The notes below the pieces were generated by a model. That model made no database searches. It saw nothing but the letters and a program-made list of their open reading frames with translations, and was not told the DNA's origin. The position numbers and the translations under genes were made by a program. Positions 61,136-64,000 of a DNA stretch of 64,000 bases are shown in pieces. The first letter of the stretch is position 1. The number at the start of each line of letters is the position of its first letter. Location of the stretch: assembly GCA_009784935.1 (NCBI GenBank), contig WQXI01000001.1, positions 62,001 to 126,000 of the forward strand. Direction: 5' to 3'. The stretch comes from Treponema sp. Its GTDB lineage: Bacteria; Spirochaetota; Spirochaetia; Treponematales; Breznakiellaceae.

Positions 61136-61813
61136 CTAAGCCCAGCTAGAACTCTCTCCCAGTACTTCCTTAAATCTATAAACTTTCCAGCCTCTTTTTT
61201 TTGCAAGCCGAAGGAGCGAACTGTCAGGGTTTACTGCCACAGGGTTTCCGCAGTATTCTAAAAGCGGAATATCAGTGTATGAATCCGAATAAAAATAAAC
61301 GTTAGACGGATTGATATTATTGTTTTTCATCCATTCTATTGCGGCATCTTTCTTTTTTGAACCAAAAGAACTGTATCCGACAAGACTTCCTGTCGTTATA
61401 CCGTCTTTATATTCCAGCTGACATGCTATAGAACCTTTAATATTAAAAAAATCTTCCAGCGGTTTAATAATAAAATCGAAAGAAGATGTTGCAAACAAAA
61501 CCCTCTCTCCCCTGTTTTGCGCTTCCCTTATAAGCTGTGCGGCTCCTTTGTAAATATTCATTTTCATTTTTTTGTTAAAGCACGTCAAAGATATACGCTC
61601 CAGCTCTTCTTTTTTTAAACCTTTAAGTTTCTTTACAGTATTCTCAATAAAGTCCATATTTGGACATTTTAATTTATATTTTATCAGTTCTAATAAAAGA
61701 GAACTTATCTGAGAAAAACGGATAATTTTTTCTTTTAACGCGAGCTTTAAAAAATACTCGACGGATGTTTTTTTTATTGTAGTATAATCAACATCAAATA
61801 AATGAACTATCAT
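61136..61813 (-). CDS. HAD-IB family phosphatase
   Basis: 225 residues. Motif I DVDYTT (Asp nucleophile and second Asp), motif II in LFATSSFD, a basic residue in SKKKDAAIEWM and motif III YSDSYTDIPLL, the SerB/CicA-like subfamily IB. Its coupled position after an acyltransferase and a diacylglycerol-kinase-family gene suggests phosphatidate- or lipid-head-group dephosphorylation, which is inference. It overlaps plsC by four bases. Confidence 0.85.
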   Translation of the reverse strand: MIVHLFDVDYTTIKKTSVEYFLKLALKEKIIRFSQISSLLLELIKYKLKCPNMDFIENTVKKLKGLKKEELERISLTCFNKKMKMNIYKGAAQLIREAQNRGERVLFATSSFDFIIKPLEDFFNIKGSIACQLEYKDGITTGSLVGYSSFGSKKKDAAIEWMKNNNINPSNVYFYSDSYTDIPLLEYCGNPVAVNPDSSLLRLAKKRGWKVYRFKEVLGESSSWA

Positions 61814-62493
61814 ATATATTCCAAAAACTTTAAGTCATTATAATTATTATCGGAATAAATACCGCGTTTATCTTTGGGCAGTAAAACCGCAAGCTGTCCC
61901 ATTAGCTCTTCCAATATTGATTCGCGTTCTTTTTTTCCGGGTCTTCCTTCGATTTTAATGCGGAACGGTCTGCCTGCTTTAATACAAAAATTAGTCTTTT
62001 TAATTTTTTTTATATTTTCCCATATTTTTTCTCCGCCATGATGCGCTACAGGAAGTATCGGCACATCTGCGTCTAATGCCAGCTGAATAATCCCGCCTTT
62101 TCCTTTTCCGAGAACACCGTTTTTGTTTCTTGTTCCCTCCGGCGCAATACAGACAAAAAAACCTTTATCTATCGCGTTTCTCACACGCTTAAACGGTTCT
62201 CTAAAAGCGCCTTCTCTGTCAATGGGGATCGCATTGTATGTATTAAAAATAAACGCAAACAGCGGGTTTTTCCATGTTTCTGCTTTTGCGAGAGCGGAAA
62301 GTTTAATCGGATAACTATGCGCCGCCAGAATCGGCACTTCTAAAAAGTTTACATGGTTTACTATTACCAGTAATGGTTTGTTTTCTGAAAGCGCTTTTAC
62401 ATATTCACGGCTGTCTATCCTGCAGATTAAATTAAATATCCCTTTTAATATATAATTTAAAGCTGCTTTTCTAAACCCCATTTTACGGTCCAA
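61810..62493 (-). CDS. 1-acyl-sn-glycerol-3-phosphate acyltransferase-like (PlsC family)
   Basis: 227 residues. Motif I is NHVNFLE (His47, Glu52), where most members have HX4D; motif III is APEGTRN, and PVAHHGG resembles motif IV. One hydrophobic membrane-binding region lies in the first 30 residues. It would place the second acyl chain on lysophosphatidate at the inner membrane. The HX4E form is unusual and may indicate another acyl acceptor. It overlaps the kinase gene by 11 bases. Confidence 0.82.
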   Translation of the reverse strand: MDRKMGFRKAALNYILKGIFNLICRIDSREYVKALSENKPLLVIVNHVNFLEVPILAAHSYPIKLSALAKAETWKNPLFAFIFNTYNAIPIDREGAFREPFKRVRNAIDKGFFVCIAPEGTRNKNGVLGKGKGGIIQLALDADVPILPVAHHGGEKIWENIKKIKKTNFCIKAGRPFRIKIEGRPGKKERESILEELMGQLAVLLPKDKRGIYSDNNYNDLKFLEYI

Positions 62494-63409
62494 TCAGTCT
62501 CAGCGCGCTTGGTACGCAGGAAACTTCAAGCTCTTTTCCGTCATAACAAACTGTTTCGCCGTCGCAATGAACTGCCATTCCGCCTTCGAGCGCTTTTATT
62601 TCGAACTTAGCGGCTTTTCCTGTATAGACTCCCTGACATTCTGCCTGGGTGCCTTTTTTATAATGCGAAAAAATATCCAATAATTGCGAGCGTTTTTCCT
62701 GATGACGCACATAACAAATATCAAAAAGACCGTCATCCAAAAGCGCATTTGGTCCCATATAAAAACTTCCGCCCATGCGCCTTCCGTTTACAATTGAAAT
62801 AATTACAGCGGCAAGAGTCACTTCTTTGTCGTCATATTTCATTTGAATAACAGGCGACGGTTCATAGCGAATCAGCGTAATAAGCGCGCCGATTGTATAT
62901 GAAATCCCGCTTTTTATTTTCATCTTTGCCGCTTCAAAACCTACCTTAGTATCAAAGCCTATTCCGATTCCATTTACAAAATAACGTCCGTCAGGAAAAA
63001 ATCCGCCTTTTACAAGACCTACATCGAGCGGACGAACTTTTCCTTCCAAAAGATAGCTAAGCGCTTGATCTGTATTTTCTGGTATTCCCGGCGTAGAAGA
63101 AAAATCATTTCCTCTTCCTACCGGAATGATTCCAAAAAGAGGCGGAACAGCAGAACGCGGTCTTCTTGTCAAAAGCCCGTTAACAACTTCATTTACTGTA
63201 CCGTCGCCGCCTGCCGCTATTGTAATATCATTGTCGCCTATGGGAAGATTCCTTACAATATCTATAGCGTGACCTGTTTCCTTTGTTGTATGTATCTGAA
63301 AGTTACAATTTTTTGATTCCAGATACCTTTCGATCTTTCTAAGCCGTTTTCTGGCTTTTCCTTTACCTGCAGTGGGATTTAATATAACCCATATCTTTCT
63401 TTTTTCCAT
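62483..63409 (-). CDS. Diacylglycerol/lipid kinase (YegS/DagK family)
   Basis: 308 residues with NPTAGKGKARKRL, the nucleotide loop AAGGDGTVNEVVNGLL (residues 66-81), GIIPVGRGNDFSSTPG and a C-terminal beta-sandwich. Such kinases phosphorylate diacylglycerol or related lipids with ATP at the inner membrane. First gene of the three-gene lipid operon, with overlapping genes downstream. Confidence 0.9.
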   Translation of the reverse strand: MEKRKIWVILNPTAGKGKARKRLRKIERYLESKNCNFQIHTTKETGHAIDIVRNLPIGDNDITIAAGGDGTVNEVVNGLLTRRPRSAVPPLFGIIPVGRGNDFSSTPGIPENTDQALSYLLEGKVRPLDVGLVKGGFFPDGRYFVNGIGIGFDTKVGFEAAKMKIKSGISYTIGALITLIRYEPSPVIQMKYDDKEVTLAAVIISIVNGRRMGGSFYMGPNALLDDGLFDICYVRHQEKRSQLLDIFSHYKKGTQAECQGVYTGKAAKFEIKALEGGMAVHCDGETVCYDGKELEVSCVPSALRLIGP

Positions 63410-63472
63410 TTGTACAATTATAACATAATATTATTAAGAAAGTCCATTATTTTGCTAAATAATTATGAAAAA

Positions 63473-64000
63473 TTAATCAAAGATTTTTCTGCCATTTTTA
63501 TCGCCGATACCAGTCCTGCGGAAAAAGTATGTATTGATCTGATCTCGCCATTCACGGGCATTAACAAGCTGACGCTCGAACCTTGATAGAACGCTCTTAT
63601 AAACATCTTTTTCTAATATTTTGCTAAGGCTCTTCCATTCTTCTGTCATAGAAACAGCTTCATCATAACCTTCAAAATGATTGTCATAAATATTCTGTAA
63701 GAGGGTTTTACCGTTTTTCATTATAAAATCATACTTTAATCTGTGAAAAAACAATAATTGGTTCTCAGGACAAACTGCCGGATCTTCATATATGGACTCA
63801 TTGTTAGGTGAATACTGCCCTGTGTAACCTGTTCCTTTCTTAGTACGATCTATCCCTATCTCTTTTGCATCAGCGCGGTGATATGTTCCCCATCTGCTAA
63901 ACTCATAACCTTCGATATTAGGACCGTAATGAGAATTGGGAGTGACCATAAAACAAACGCCGAACGGAGCGTTGTATTTTTCATAAGCGCGGTATGATTT
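63473..64000 (-). CDS. Alpha-glucuronidase (GH67), C-terminal part
   Basis: The window holds 175 C-terminal residues; the 5' end lies beyond 64000. FGVCFMVTPNSHYGPNIEGY, SRWGTYHRAD, GTGYTGQYSP, CPENQLLFFHRLKYDF and INTYFFRRTGI fit GH67, which removes 4-O-methyl-glucuronic acid from xylo-oligosaccharides, normally in the cytoplasm. It complements the intracellular GH10 xylanase at 43 kb. No frame break is seen in the visible part. Confidence 0.88.
   Translation of the reverse strand, partial: KSYRAYEKYNAPFGVCFMVTPNSHYGPNIEGYEFSRWGTYHRADAKEIGIDRTKKGTGYTGQYSPNNESIYEDPAVCPENQLLFFHRLKYDFIMKNGKTLLQNIYDNHFEGYDEAVSMTEEWKSLSKILEKDVYKSVLSRFERQLVNAREWRDQINTYFFRRTGIGDKNGRKIFD

Overview
The window looks like chromosome from a gut-type spirochaete of the Treponema group. 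Supporting this are a FlaA periplasmic-flagellar sheath gene, a complete V-type ATPase operon that includes the DUF2764 subunit and is preceded by a DUF5312 gene, many lipoproteins with spirochaete-style lipoboxes, frequent TTG/GTG starts and a moderately low GC content (about 40% by eye). A GH10 xylanase and the end of a GH67 alpha-glucuronidase point to a plant-fibre gut habitat. This is inferred from gene content; there is no rRNA in the window.

Layout. 0-6.5 kb: surface-sugar and envelope genes (SpsF-like cytidylyltransferase, SpsG/PseG-like protein fused to a methyltransferase, ATP-grasp ligase, amidase, GerMN protein). 6.6-9.2 kb: flaA with its own promoter and terminators, a ppGpp-synthetase-like protein with TPRs, and tRNA-Arg(UCU). 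9.4-18.4 kb (minus): V-ATPase operon E-DUF2764-A-B-D-I-K and a DUF5312 gene. 18.4-30.5 kb: hflX, an interrupted lipoprotein gene, an mrfA-type helicase, glgC, a VanY-like peptidase, an interrupted clpC, a DUF192 lipoprotein and a double cyclic-nucleotide-binding protein. 30.6-35.6 kb: rsmD, TPR proteins, rlmN, an SH3-like lipoprotein and an omptin-like outer-membrane protein. 36-41.8 kb: queA-ruvB-ruvA, a U32 peptidase-family protein, yebC-ruvC. 41.8-50.1 kb: NeuB-like synthase, GH10 xylanase, a coiled-coil gene pair, aminotransferase, thrA, cysteine desulfurase. 50.1-51 kb: a DUF433/DUF5615 toxin-antitoxin pair. 51-61 kb: membrane, lipoprotein and beta-barrel genes, including one of 1557 codons. 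61.1-64 kb: a lipid operon (diacylglycerol-kinase family, PlsC, HAD phosphatase) and partial GH67.

The most unusual signal is a family of dispersed, imperfectly palindromic repeats built from CACAGAG / CACGGAG units and a related CCGCGGATT form. Copies fill many intergenic gaps. Several also lie inside protein genes and are read through without breaking the frame (SpsG-methyltransferase fusion twice, ATP-grasp, NeuB, the signal-peptide region of the DUF192 lipoprotein), much as Rickettsia palindromic elements do. A different hairpin element is read through near the start of the amidase. The toxin-antitoxin pair at 50.2-50.8 kb sits between a left arm and a matching inverted right arm of the composite repeat, as if it were cargo in the loop.

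Three otherwise intact genes (atpA, clpC and a lipoprotein/glucosaminidase-like gene), all on the minus strand, each carry one in-frame stop codon. Base-calling errors, real lesions or readthrough cannot be told apart from the sequence alone.
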